Source of the DNA: CAITJF01 sp032654645
Lineage (GTDB): Bacteria > Pseudomonadota > Gammaproteobacteria > Burkholderiales > Gallionellaceae
DNA: 64,000 nucleotides
Direction of reading: 5' to 3'
Assembly: GCA_032654645.1 (NCBI GenBank)
Contig: JAULAW010000016.1
Coordinates: 354,898 to 418,897 of the forward strand
The position numbers and the translations under genes were made by a program. How positions within the stretch are numbered: the first letter of the stretch is position 1; the number at the start of each line of letters is the position of its first letter. The notes under the pieces are model-generated. The model was not told the DNA's origin, made no database searches, and saw nothing but the letters and a program-made list of their open reading frames with translations. Shown here piece by piece: positions 44,745 to 53,384 of the stretch.

Positions 44745-47300
44745 TTAAACCGATTGCAGCACCCGCAACGGAGGGATGTGAGCTACTCGCCGCGTGGCAA
44801 GCCAGCCCGCCAGAGTCACAATAACGATGCCGCCCCCCACACCAACCAGCCAGAGCAGCGCGCCGGGGTGGTATGGAATTTCCAGCACGTAACGCGCCAG
44901 CACCCAACCCAGCACCGCTGCGCCCGCTGCCGCGAACAGACCAGCCAATGCGCCCAGCACGGCAAATTCGGTCAGATGCAGCTGCCACAAATAGCGTCTG
45001 TCCGCCCCCAGCGTGCGCAGGATGGCGGCCTGATGGAGGCGCTCGCCCTGTGTGGCGAGCAGTGCCGCATACAGCACGGCCAAGCCGCTCAACAGGGTGA
45101 ACAGGAATACCGCGCTCATAGCTTGGGCGATCTGGTCCATGATGTGGCGCACCTGGGCTAGCATCGCACCGGTATCAATCAACAGCAGGCCGGGAAAGGC
45201 CTTGAGCAGGGCATCACCCGCCTGAGCTTTCTCCGCCGGCAAATGGAAGCTGGTGATATAACTGGACGGATAATCTTCCAGCAAACCAGGCGTGGCGAGC
45301 ACAAAAAAATTCACCCGCATGGAATCCCACTGCACCTTGCGCAGGTTCACCACTTTTGCGCTGAACCGGGCACCGGCCACTTCGTAGGTCAAGGTGTCGC
45401 CCAGATGTATGCCAAGGCGGTTGGCAATACCCTCCTCGACCGAGAGTTGCATCAGCTCGAACGCAAGTTCGTCACTCCCGCGCAGGCGGGAGTCCGGTAC
45501 TTTAATGTCACTGAATTCCCGCTTTCGCAGGAATGGTAAAACAGGGTTGTTGTCCCACCACTTTCCTTGCACCAGTTCATTGCCTTCAGGCAAGCTGTCC
45601 GACCAGGACAAATTGAACTCGCGCTCCACCAGTTCGCGCACGCGCGGCTCGGAATAATCATCGCCGCTGACCGTATGCTGGTTAATCGCGATCAAGCGCC
45701 CGCGCACCATGGGAAATAGCTCAGGCACCGGCAATTCCTGCCGTACGAAAAAATTCTTCAGCGCCGCACGCTGATCCGGCTGGATGTTGACAATGAAGCG
45801 ATTCGGCGCATCCGGCGGCAGGCGCGTGCGCCAGTTTTCCAGCAGGTCGGCGCGCACAAAAGTAAGCAGCAGCAACGCCATGCCGCCCAGGCTGAGTGCG
45901 ACAATTTGCACTGCGTTGCCGCGCCCATGCCGCGCCAGATTGGCAAGCGCATGGCTCCCCATCCTGGACAAGGCGCGCATCATCAACCATGCCAGCAGGC
46001 CGAACAGCAGGGCACCGGCGAACAGGCCAAGCAGCACGGTCAGGCCCAGCTTGAACGATCCCGCCTGCCTCAGGAACAGCCCGCACAACACAACCGCGCC
46101 GAAAACGTACATCATGCCTGTATGCATTTCCGGGACACCCAGTTCGCGGCGGATGACGCGTAGCGGGGAAACGCTTTTCAACTGCCACAGCGGCAGAAAA
46201 GCAAACCCCAGCAACAGCGCCATGCCGCTGGCGGCGGCCTGCCACAGCGGCATCCAGCCAGGCGGTGGCAAAGCGGATTCGCGCATGGATTCAATGGATT
46301 GCACCAGCGCCGCCTGCGACACATAACCGAGCATGCAACCCAGCAGCGCGGCGCACACACCGAGCAGCAGAAATTGATACAGAAAAATGCGCAACACCTG
46401 CGCCTGCGCCGCCCCCAGGCAGCGCATCATGGCGCAGGTATCCAGGTGGCGCGCGATGAAATGCCGCGCGGCCAGCCCCAGCGCCACGCCCGCCAGCACC
46501 ACCGCAGTGAGCGCAGCCAGGCCGAGAAAATGCTCGGCGCGTTCCAGCGAGTTGCGGACTTCCGGGCGCGCGTCTCGCACATCCTCCAGCTTCTCGCCCA
46601 AGCCCAGCCGCCCATGCGGCTCCCCTTCTTGCAACCAGGCACGCAAACCGGCCACCTGCGCCGCTTCGCCCGCCACCAGCAAACGGTAGCTGATGCGGCT
46701 GCCTTCCTGCACCAGCCCGCTGGCGGGCAAGTCCGCCGCATTCAACAGCACGCGTGGCGCAAAACTGAAGAAGCCGACGGACTGATCCACATCGCGCACC
46801 ACATGCGCAACCAGGCGTAAGCGCAATGCACCGATGCCCACCTCGTCGCCCAGATGCAACCCCATGCGCCGCATCAGGCGCGTATCCGCCCACATCGTGC
46901 CGCGAGCGGGAATGGCTGATGCAATATGGGGTGTGCCATCATCAATCAAGATTTGGCCGCGCAACGGATAGCCTGCTTCCGCCGCCTGAATTTCAGCCAG
47001 CAAATTTTGCTGTGCCGTCGTCACCATGCTGAGAAAGGTCGCGGTCTCCACAACAAGCAAGCCGCGTTGCAGCGCGGCAGTACGATAGGCGGACGGCAAC
47101 GGGCGCGTCGAGGTGAGGCGCAAATCCGCGCCCAGCAAGCTGGTGGCTTCCTGTTGCAGTGCTGTCCTTATGCGGTCGGCGAACAGACCGACGGTAGCGA
47201 TGCTACCCACCGCCAGCACCAGCGCGATAAGCAACACGCGCCATTCCCCCGCACGCCAGTCGCGGCGCAGGAGGTTGAGGGAGAGACGAAGGAGGTTCAT
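44745..47300 (-). CDS. FtsX-family ABC transporter permease with repeat insertion
   Basis: 851 aa inner-membrane protein of the MacB/FtsX type, similar to YbbP. It has an N-terminal helix (LLIALVLAVGSIATVGLFA), a large periplasmic domain, a four-helix FtsX core around residues 255-400, further helices around 405-480, a second periplasmic domain and C-terminal FtsX helices (about 720-840). Such permeases usually work with a separate ATPase gene (YbbA/LolD-like), absent here. Around residues 585-610 the protein has PFLRKREFSDIKVPDSRLRG, encoded by two adjacent palindromic repeats at about 45470-45540 that hold the frame. The start overlaps the DUF559 pseudogene by 4 bases. Confidence 0.92.
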   Translation of the reverse strand: MNLLRLSLNLLRRDWRAGEWRVLLIALVLAVGSIATVGLFADRIRTALQQEATSLLGADLRLTSTRPLPSAYRTAALQRGLLVVETATFLSMVTTAQQNLLAEIQAAEAGYPLRGQILIDDGTPHIASAIPARGTMWADTRLMRRMGLHLGDEVGIGALRLRLVAHVVRDVDQSVGFFSFAPRVLLNAADLPASGLVQEGSRISYRLLVAGEAAQVAGLRAWLQEGEPHGRLGLGEKLEDVRDARPEVRNSLERAEHFLGLAALTAVVLAGVALGLAARHFIARHLDTCAMMRCLGAAQAQVLRIFLYQFLLLGVCAALLGCMLGYVSQAALVQSIESMRESALPPPGWMPLWQAAASGMALLLGFAFLPLWQLKSVSPLRVIRRELGVPEMHTGMMYVFGAVVLCGLFLRQAGSFKLGLTVLLGLFAGALLFGLLAWLMMRALSRMGSHALANLARHGRGNAVQIVALSLGGMALLLLTFVRADLLENWRTRLPPDAPNRFIVNIQPDQRAALKNFFVRQELPVPELFPMVRGRLIAINQHTVSGDDYSEPRVRELVEREFNLSWSDSLPEGNELVQGKWWDNNPVLPFLRKREFSDIKVPDSRLRGSDELAFELMQLSVEEGIANRLGIHLGDTLTYEVAGARFSAKVVNLRKVQWDSMRVNFFVLATPGLLEDYPSSYITSFHLPAEKAQAGDALLKAFPGLLLIDTGAMLAQVRHIMDQIAQAMSAVFLFTLLSGLAVLYAALLATQGERLHQAAILRTLGADRRYLWQLHLTEFAVLGALAGLFAAAGAAVLGWVLARYVLEIPYHPGALLWLVGVGGGIVIVTLAGWLATRRVAHIPPLRVLQSV
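45470..45540. repeat. Palindromic repeat pair inside the ABC permease gene
   Basis: GTCACTCCCGCGCAGGCGGG-AGTCC is followed after about 20 bases by TGAATTCCCGCTTTCGCAGG-AATGG, both hairpins of the CCCGC..GCGGGAAT type found between genes in this window. They sit in a periplasmic domain and encode about 23 residues without a stop. Confidence 0.75.
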
Positions 47301-47685
47301 ACCTGCTCCCCTCGCCCGTTTACGGGAGAGGGGCTAGGGGAGAGGGTCTGTGTGCCAGAGTCGAGGACAAGCCGTATCCGCTTCAGCGCACTCTCCGTTT
47401 CATTCATCAACTCGTTATTCCAGAAACGCAGCACTGTGTACCCTTCGATTTTTAGCCACGAACACGCTTTTGGTCATACTCCAACTTTTCTGCATGCTGT
47501 CCGCCATCCAACTCGATGATCAATTTCTCTTCCAAACAGATAAAGTCCACCACATAACGGCCTATGGGCTTTTGCCGCTTGAATTTTCTTCCCATGAAAC
47601 GATGCGCACGCAAATGATACCAAAACTTCTGCTCCGCATCGGTCATGTTGCGGCGTAAAGTCTTGGCGTTATCCAACAGGCTCAT
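47297..47685 (-). pseudogene. DUF559 endonuclease-like gene with frameshift
   Basis: From the ATG at 47685 (MSLLDNAKTLRRNMTDAEQK) the frame matches DUF559 (FWYHLRAHRFMGRKFKRQKP, YVVDFICLEEKLIIELDGGQ). It stops at KRVRG in the 47450 region. The rest of the domain continues in another frame: WLKIEGYTVLRFWNNELMNE, then ALKRIRLVL. A single-base indel near 47452-47460 explains this. The last codons (TLSPSPSPVNGRGEQV) come from a C-rich palindromic repeat and end at the permease start. Without the shift the protein would be about 129 aa. A sequencing error is possible. Confidence 0.8.
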
Positions 47686-47689
47686 GCTC

Positions 47690-47725
47690 ACCCTCTCCCC
47701 TCTCCCACAAGTGAGAGAGGGGAAA
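47690..47725. repeat. Short C-rich palindrome upstream of the DUF559 gene
   Basis: CCCTCTCCCCTCTCCCACAA followed by GTGAGAGAGGGG forms a compact inverted repeat just before the DUF559 start. A related palindrome (CCCGTTTACGGGAGAGGGGC) closes its 3' end at 47310-47340, so the gene is bracketed by the same repeat family. Confidence 0.6.
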
Positions 47726-47760
47726 AGCACAGCACGCGCCATTCCCCCGCAGGCTCGCTA

Positions 47761-48182
47761 TTATTTCCTACGGCGGCTATCAGATATTGTTGTGGCATGC
47801 CATCGTAGTTTTTGATCAACATCTTCCATTTGTATCAACGAGCGAAGCTCACTGCGTAACGCATCTAGTAATGGCTCAAGATCTCCACTTTGTGTGCTTT
47901 CAATGGAATCTAAAAAATTGTGCAGCAGAGAGATTTGCTTTTTAGAGCCCAGCAATTGCACATCTGCCAACGCTTGGTCAAATGCTATGGCGTATTTTGT
48001 GTCAGTAGTACGCCACCGCAGCCCAATAGCTATGCACGATATGCCTCAAGCAAATAACTCAACCGTAATTCTTGTTTCTTTGCACGTCGCTCCCTCTCAA
48101 CATTTAGTTGATGCCCTGCGAGCCAACCAAGTAACGTTACAACCGTGGTAACCAGAAGAGGAAGTAGAAGTTGATAATCCAT
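47761..48182 (-). pseudogene. Membrane-anchored coiled-coil protein gene with frameshift
   Basis: An ATG at 48182 with a strong GAGGTGA site begins MDYQLLLPLLVTTVVTLLGW, a single membrane helix, then a basic stretch (RERRAKKQELRLSYLLEAYR) and a TAG at about 48029-48031. The continuation KYAIAFDQALADVQLLGSKK and LRSELRSLIQMEDVDQKLRW lies in the next frame to the stop at 47761. The two parts fit a conserved small protein family (single helix, RRxxRxxYLxEAYR, DIQLFG-like) that I know only as hypothetical. A one-base indel would restore about 139 aa. Confidence 0.65.
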
Positions 48183-48215
48183 TTAAATCACCTCAATTTA
48201 CTGAACATTATTCAG

Positions 48216-48400
48216 CTCGCGGCGCAATAACCAACGGACATTGTGCCGCATACTTGTCTGCAACACTACATCACCCGCCCCGCCGCCAGATGCAACTGCC
48301 TGTTGCAACACCGCGCCGATGGCGGCGTCGAGCTTGCCGGAAGCCGCTTCGACATCGAATTTACTGCATCAGATAGCCGCACGTTTTATTACAAAAATAG
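48216..48400 (-). other. Possible C-terminal gene remnant before mrcA
   Basis: A minus-strand frame reads FDVEAASGKLDAAIGAVLQQ and RHNVRWLLRRELNNVQ, ending in TAA at about 48201. It has no start codon upstream (TGA precedes). It may be the tail of a lost gene. CGCAATAACCAACGG within it recurs at 51412-51426 downstream of the next two genes. Confidence 0.3.
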
Positions 48401-48484
48401 TTTTGCAAGGAGCTCTATAGGCTTATTTTTCATGGCAAGAGCCGATATAATTGGCGCTGGCCTCAAAACATCATTCCGCATGTC

Positions 48485-50800
48485 ATGACCCTACGCTGGT
48501 GGCTTCATCTGGCTATCGCCGCGCTTGCGCTCGTCCTGTTGCCGTTGCTGCTGCTGGTACTTGCGGCAATGCTCACCTATCCTTCGTTGCCTTCGCTGGA
48601 TGTATTGACTGATTACAAACCTAAAATCCCGCTGCGCGTGTATAGCGCTGAAGGCATCCTGATCGGCGAATTCGGTGAAGAACGTCGTGCATTAGTCAAA
48701 ATTATCGAGGTTCCGGACCTGATGAAAAAGGCCATACTCGCGGCTGAAGACGACCGCTTCTATGTGCACGGCGGGGTGGACTATATGGGCGTACTGCGTG
48801 CCGCTTACTCCAATTTCACCGCAGGCGGCGCTAAACAAGGCGCCAGTACTATTACCATGCAGGTGGCGCGTAATTTTTTCCTGACCAAGGAAAAAACCCT
48901 ATCCCGCAAATTCAACGAAGTTTTGCTCGCCTTAAAAATCGAGCACAACCTGAGCAAGGAGGAAATCTTACAGCTTTATATTAACCAGATTTACCTCGGG
49001 CAGCGTGCTTACGGCTTCGCCGCTGCGTCGCAAGTCTATTTTGGCAAGAACCTCGATCAACTCAATGTAGCCGAAATAGCCATGCTGGCCGGTTTGCCCA
49101 AAGCACCCTCCGCCATCAATCCGGTCGTTAATCCCAAGCGCGCCAAGCTGCGCCAAATGTATGTGCTGCGGCGTATGCACGAACTCCACATCATTGACAA
49201 CGCACAGCTGGAAACGGCCCAGCAACAACGTCTGGTAGCCAAACGTGGCAGTCAGGAATTTTCGGTCAAGTCGGACTATTTGGCTGAGATGGTCAGGCAG
49301 GTGGTGTACGAACGCTATCAGGACGATACCTATACGCAAGGCATCAAGGTCTATACCACCATCCGCCAGCAGGATCAGGATGCGGCCTACAAGGCGGTGC
49401 GTAAAGACGTGCTGGAATATGATCAGCGCCACGGTTACCGCGGCCCGGAAGGCTACATAGATCTGCGCAATGGCAATGGCGAGGAATTGCTGGAGGATGC
49501 GCTACAGGATACGACCGACAGTGACGACCTGATTCCTGCCGTGGTACAGCAAGCCACCCCAAAAACCATTCGCGCCTACTGCAAGGGGGGGCAAATTGCA
49601 GAGATCAGCGGCGAAGGTTTGAGGCTTGTTCAGCAAGCACTGAGCAACAAGGTTGCACTGAATCAGCGCATACGCGTCGGCTCGCTTATCCGCGTTCAAA
49701 GGGACGAAAAGGGCCTCTGGCAAGTTGTTCAACTCCCGCAAGTGGAAGCTGCCTTTGTTTCTGCAAGCCCGCGCGATGGCGCAATATACGCCTTGGTCGG
49801 CGGCTTCGATTTCAGCCGTAATCAGTTCAATCACGCTGTGCAGGCCTGGAGGCAGCCCGGTTCCGGGTTCAAGCCGTTCATTTATTCCGCCGCACTGGAA
49901 AAAGGGTTTACTCCCGCCTCCGTAATCAATGACGCGCCTCTGGTATTTGATGAAAAGGAAACCGGTAGCGAGGCTTGGCAACCGAAAAACTTCGACGACA
50001 AATTCGAAGGCCCCATGCGCATGAGGCAGGGACTCACCAAATCCAAAAATCTAGTCTCTATTCGCATCCTGCAAGCCATTACGCCACAATACGCGCAGGA
50101 CTATGTAACCAAGTTCGGTTTCGATGCTGCCAAGCACCCGCCCTACCTGACCATGGCTCTGGGCGCTGGTTCGGTCACACCCATGCAATTGCTGGCAGGC
50201 TACTCTGTCTTCGCCAACGGCGGTTTTCGCATCACTCCCTATTTCATCAGGCGCATCGAGGATGCCAAGGGCAATGTTCTGGACCAGGCCACCCCGGTCG
50301 TGGTCGGAGAAGATGCCGAGCAGGTGATAGACGTGCGCAACGCCTTCACCATGGTCAGCATGATGCAGGACGTGGTGCGCCAAGGCACTGCCGTCCGCGC
50401 CATGCAATTGGGCCGCCATGATTTGGCGGGCAAAACCGGCACAACCAGCGACTCCATGGATGCCTGGTTCTGCGGTTTCCACCCGACCATAGTGGGAATT
50501 TCATGGATCGGCTTTGATAGCCCGCACAGCTTGGGCGACAAGGAAACGGGCGGGGGTGCCGCATTGCCCATATGGATGGATTACATGAGCAAAGTCATGA
50601 AAGACGTGCCGGAAGTGGTTTACACCATGCCTGATAACATGGTGGCTGCGCGCATAAACAATGACGGGCTACGGGCTGCTGACGGCGAATTGGTAGAGTA
50701 TTTTTACCAGGAAAATTTGCCCCCGGAAAAATCTGCCATATCATCCGACATCTCAACCGAAAAATCGCAAAGCGAAACAGTTAAAGATCAATTATTCTAA
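48485..50800 (+). CDS. mrcA: Penicillin-binding protein 1A (bifunctional transglycosylase/transpeptidase)
   Basis: 771 aa. PBP1A polymerises lipid II and cross-links peptidoglycan in the periplasm. The N-terminal anchor helix (AIAALALVLLPLLLLVLAAM) is followed by the GT51 domain with AAEDDRFYVHGGVDYMG, GASTITMQVARNFFL and KFNEVLLALKIE. An OB-like inserted region precedes the transpeptidase domain, which shows RQPGSGFKPFIYSAALE, the GLTKSKNLVSIRIL active-site region and AGKTGTTSDSMDAWF (KTGT box). The C-terminus is short and acidic. In relatives mrcA is often divergent from pilM; here the upstream side holds a pseudogene remnant. Confidence 0.96.
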   Translation: MTLRWWLHLAIAALALVLLPLLLLVLAAMLTYPSLPSLDVLTDYKPKIPLRVYSAEGILIGEFGEERRALVKIIEVPDLMKKAILAAEDDRFYVHGGVDYMGVLRAAYSNFTAGGAKQGASTITMQVARNFFLTKEKTLSRKFNEVLLALKIEHNLSKEEILQLYINQIYLGQRAYGFAAASQVYFGKNLDQLNVAEIAMLAGLPKAPSAINPVVNPKRAKLRQMYVLRRMHELHIIDNAQLETAQQQRLVAKRGSQEFSVKSDYLAEMVRQVVYERYQDDTYTQGIKVYTTIRQQDQDAAYKAVRKDVLEYDQRHGYRGPEGYIDLRNGNGEELLEDALQDTTDSDDLIPAVVQQATPKTIRAYCKGGQIAEISGEGLRLVQQALSNKVALNQRIRVGSLIRVQRDEKGLWQVVQLPQVEAAFVSASPRDGAIYALVGGFDFSRNQFNHAVQAWRQPGSGFKPFIYSAALEKGFTPASVINDAPLVFDEKETGSEAWQPKNFDDKFEGPMRMRQGLTKSKNLVSIRILQAITPQYAQDYVTKFGFDAAKHPPYLTMALGAGSVTPMQLLAGYSVFANGGFRITPYFIRRIEDAKGNVLDQATPVVVGEDAEQVIDVRNAFTMVSMMQDVVRQGTAVRAMQLGRHDLAGKTGTTSDSMDAWFCGFHPTIVGISWIGFDSPHSLGDKETGGGAALPIWMDYMSKVMKDVPEVVYTMPDNMVAARINNDGLRAADGELVEYFYQENLPPEKSAISSDISTEKSQSETVKDQLF

Positions 50801-50806
50801 TCTGCC

Positions 50807-51400
50807 ATGAACAAAGACCGCGTACACCGGCGCGACCTCATGCGCGAACAGCTTGCTCACAATGCCGCCCGCCTGATGGCCGAAGACGGAATCACCGATT
50901 ACGCCTTTGCCAAACGCAAGGCCGCCAAGCAAATGGGCGCAACGGACACTCATCACCTGCCCAGTAACCAGCAGGTTGATCAGGCTCTGCGCAGCTTCCG
51001 CTCCCTTTACCAGAGTGCCAGCCACCCTACCATCCTGCGCCAACTGCGTGAACAGGCGCTTGCCGCGATGCGTCTGCTGGAGCCATTCCATCCCTACCTC
51101 TCAGGCTCGGTGCTGAACGGAACGGCAGGCGAACAATCGGACATCAACCTTTCAATTTATTCCGATGACGAGAAAGCTGTGATGATGTTCCTGCTTAAGC
51201 ACAACATAGAGTTCGAAGATGGGGAATGGAGAGTGCGCGTGGGAGGGCACGAAGAGACCGTGCCGAGCTACACCCTGACCGGCGAATCCGGCACGCAGAC
51301 ACACATCATCGTTCTGCCAGAAAATGCTCGCCACAGCGGAAGCCGCAAGCCGGAAACCCACGCAGATGCAGCGGCGGTAGAGGCGTTGTTGGCCAGTTGA
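50807..51400 (+). CDS. Putative nucleotidyltransferase-fold protein
   Basis: 197 aa. The N-terminal half is helical (HRRDLMREQLAHNAARLMAE). The centre has LSGSVLNGTAGEQSDINLSI, which fits the GS(x)~11DxN/D pattern of minimal nucleotidyltransferases, with EFEDGEWRVRVGG after it. Homologues are sometimes mislabelled as MurC-related. It begins 6 bases after the mrcA stop and is probably in the same transcript. Substrate unknown; only the fold is suggested by the motif. Confidence 0.65.
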   Translation: MNKDRVHRRDLMREQLAHNAARLMAEDGITDYAFAKRKAAKQMGATDTHHLPSNQQVDQALRSFRSLYQSASHPTILRQLREQALAAMRLLEPFHPYLSGSVLNGTAGEQSDINLSIYSDDEKAVMMFLLKHNIEFEDGEWRVRVGGHEETVPSYTLTGESGTQTHIIVLPENARHSGSRKPETHADAAAVEALLAS

Positions 51401-51458
51401 TTTGCAGGGCGCAATAACCAACGGGCATTGCACCCGCATGCTGTATGAACTCTTGCCG

Positions 51459-52466
51459 TTATTCCTTCAACCACCTTGCCGCATCCAGCGCAAAGTAGGT
51501 CAGTATCCCATCCGCTCCGGCACGTTTAAACGACAGCAACGCTTCCAGCACGCACGCCTGTTCATTTAGCCAGCCATTTTGCGCAGCAGCCTTGAGCATG
51601 GCGTATTCGCCGCTGACCTGATACACAAAGGTGGGCGCCTTGAATTCGTCCTTCACCCGCCGCACGATGTCGAGATAGGGCATGCCGGGCTTGACCATCA
51701 CCATATCCGCGCCTTCCTGCAAGTCCAGCCCGACTTCCCACAGCGCTTCATCGGAATTGGCCGGATCCATCTGGTAGGTGTATTTGTTGCCCGCCCCAAG
51801 GTTGCCGCTTGATCCGACCGCATCGCGGAACGGGCCGTAGAAGCTGGAAGCATATTTGGCGGAGTAGGCCATGATGCGGGTATGGATGCAGCCTTTGCGG
51901 TCCAGCGCGGCGCGCACGGCGCCGATGCGCCCGTCCATCATGTCGGAAGGCGCCACGATGTCTGCCCCTGCGGCAGCGTGGACTTGAGCTTGCTGCGCCA
52001 GCACCACTACGGTTTCGTCGTTGATGACATAACCCTCGGCATCAATCAGGCCGTCCTGCCCGTGGCTGGTATAGGGGTCGAGCGCGATGTCGGTCATGAC
52101 ACCTAGGTCGGGGAAGTTTTTTTTCAGCGCAGCCACGACACGCGGCACCAGGCCGTCAGGGTTGTAGGCTTCACGGGCGTCCAGGCTTTTCAGCGGCGCG
52201 TCGATCACGGGGAAGATCGCCATCACCGGAATACCCTGTTTGACGCAAAGCTCGGCATCCTTGAGCAGCAAATCCAAAGTCTTACGCTGTACTCCCGGCA
52301 TGGATTTGACATCCTCCACGCGGTTGACGCCATCCAATACAAATACCGGGTAGATGAAATCTGCGGCTGTCAGCACATTTTCGCGCATCAAGTCGCGTGT
52401 GAAGCCATCGCGGCGCATCCGCCGCATCCTTTTGTGTGGGTACTGCCCGAGTGTGTGCATAACCAT
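51459..52466 (-). CDS. hemB: Delta-aminolevulinic acid dehydratase (porphobilinogen synthase)
   Basis: 335 aa. HemB joins two 5-aminolevulinate molecules to porphobilinogen in heme synthesis. Present: MRRMRRDGFTRDLMREN, YPVFVLDGV, DIALDPYTSHGQDGLID, the Schiff-base lysine regions RIMAYSAKYASSFYGPFRDA and DMVMVKPGMPYLDI. Instead of the zinc-type triple-Cys loop it has DPYTSHGQDG with Asp, indicating the Mg2+-dependent form. It stands alone on the minus strand, with its 5' end facing the candidate small RNA. Confidence 0.97.
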   Translation of the reverse strand: MVMHTLGQYPHKRMRRMRRDGFTRDLMRENVLTAADFIYPVFVLDGVNRVEDVKSMPGVQRKTLDLLLKDAELCVKQGIPVMAIFPVIDAPLKSLDAREAYNPDGLVPRVVAALKKNFPDLGVMTDIALDPYTSHGQDGLIDAEGYVINDETVVVLAQQAQVHAAAGADIVAPSDMMDGRIGAVRAALDRKGCIHTRIMAYSAKYASSFYGPFRDAVGSSGNLGAGNKYTYQMDPANSDEALWEVGLDLQEGADMVMVKPGMPYLDIVRRVKDEFKAPTFVYQVSGEYAMLKAAAQNGWLNEQACVLEALLSFKRAGADGILTYFALDAARWLKE

Positions 52467-52519
52467 GTCCTAAAAAATTTTAAATTTGTTGGAACTACTT
52501 AAGCATCCTCTAATCTTAC

Positions 52520-52634
52520 TCCGCAGATAACGCGAGTTATCTCCCGTTTCTCCTCCCTGAGCGGGTAGTCTTAACCCTACTGTTAAGACGTCTTATGCCC
52601 CTAGCTTCCCCCTTTTAGCTAGGGGCATTTTTTT
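52520..52634 (+). ncRNA. Candidate small RNA with a C-rich, anti-Shine-Dalgarno-like loop
   Basis: Between hemB and ysxC the plus strand has three short hairpins and a strong terminator in a row. Hairpins: GATAAC-GCGA-GTTATC (52526-52541); CCCG...CGGG (52543-52565) whose loop exposes TCTCCTCCC, complementary to GGGAGGA-type ribosome-binding sites; GTCTTAAC...GTTAAGAC (52568-52589). A possible promoter is TTGGAA at about 52489 and TAATCT at 52511-52516 (16-base spacer). No reading frame fits. Small RNAs with CCUCC loops are known in beta- and alphaproteobacteria (for example the Neisseria sibling RNAs and the CcsR family); membership is not shown here. Confidence 0.6.
52596..52634 (+). terminator. 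Intrinsic terminator of the candidate small RNA
   Basis: An 11-bp stem TGCCCCTAGCT / AGCTAGGGGCA with a 10-base loop is followed by TTTTTTTA. The T-run is on the plus strand only, so it ends a plus-strand transcript, yet no plus-strand protein gene lies upstream of it (hemB is on the minus strand). Confidence 0.9.
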
Positions 52635-52636
52635 AT

Positions 52637-53236
52637 CTACGGTTTGGCTTCAAACCAGCCAGCAATCACCGCTTCGGCCTCTTCTGCGCCAGTTTTCTTC
52701 AGGCTGGAAAACAACTGTACCGAGCAGTGCGGGAAATGCTCCGCAAGGCGTAATTTAACACGATTCAGCGTCATGGTCGCCTGCTGGCGGCTCAGTTTAT
52801 CCGACTTGGTAAGGAGCACATGCACCGGCTTGGCGGTGGGCGCAAACCAGTTCAGCATCTGCTCGTCCAGTTCGGTCAATGGGTGACGCGCATCCATGAT
52901 AACCACCAAGCCACACAAAGCCCCGCGCGTTTGTAAATACTGACTCAGCAAGCCTTCCCAGTGCGCCCTCACTTCCGGCGGCACCTTGGCATAACCATAT
53001 CCTGGTAAGTCCACCAGAAAGAGATTGTCTCCCAAGTCGAAATAATTAAGGTGCTGGGTACGCCCCGGTGTCTTGCTGGTGTAGGCCAGCCGGGTATGGT
53101 TGGCCAGTGTATTGATGGCGCTCGACTTGCCCGCGTTGGAGCGCCCGGCAAAAGCCACTTCCCTGCCGCCATGCAGCGGCAGGTCGCGCAGATGATTGAC
53201 TGTGGTAAAGAACGTGGCTTTCGAAAACAGCCCCAT
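52637..53236 (-). CDS. ysxC: Ribosome biogenesis GTP-binding protein
   Basis: 199 aa (EngB/YsxC/YihA family). This GTPase helps large ribosomal subunit assembly. The G motifs are all visible: G1 GRSNAGKSSAINTL, G2 TSKTPGRTQHLNYF, G3 LVDLPGYGYAKV and G4 LLTKSDKLS. Its 3' end abuts the plus-strand terminator of the candidate small RNA. The gene is monocistronic here. Confidence 0.96.
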   Translation of the reverse strand: MGLFSKATFFTTVNHLRDLPLHGGREVAFAGRSNAGKSSAINTLANHTRLAYTSKTPGRTQHLNYFDLGDNLFLVDLPGYGYAKVPPEVRAHWEGLLSQYLQTRGALCGLVVIMDARHPLTELDEQMLNWFAPTAKPVHVLLTKSDKLSRQQATMTLNRVKLRLAEHFPHCSVQLFSSLKKTGAEEAEAVIAGWFEAKP

Positions 53237-53384
53237 TAGGGTGAGCCTAAAAATTCAGAATTTCGGGATGCTGCGCAAGGCGCACGGAGCGCAGCGACCG
53301 AGACATACCATTTTAGGCAGGCGAGGGAACGAGCACCGCGCAACGCTGCGATGCGCCCGAAAAATGAATTTATCGGCACACCCT

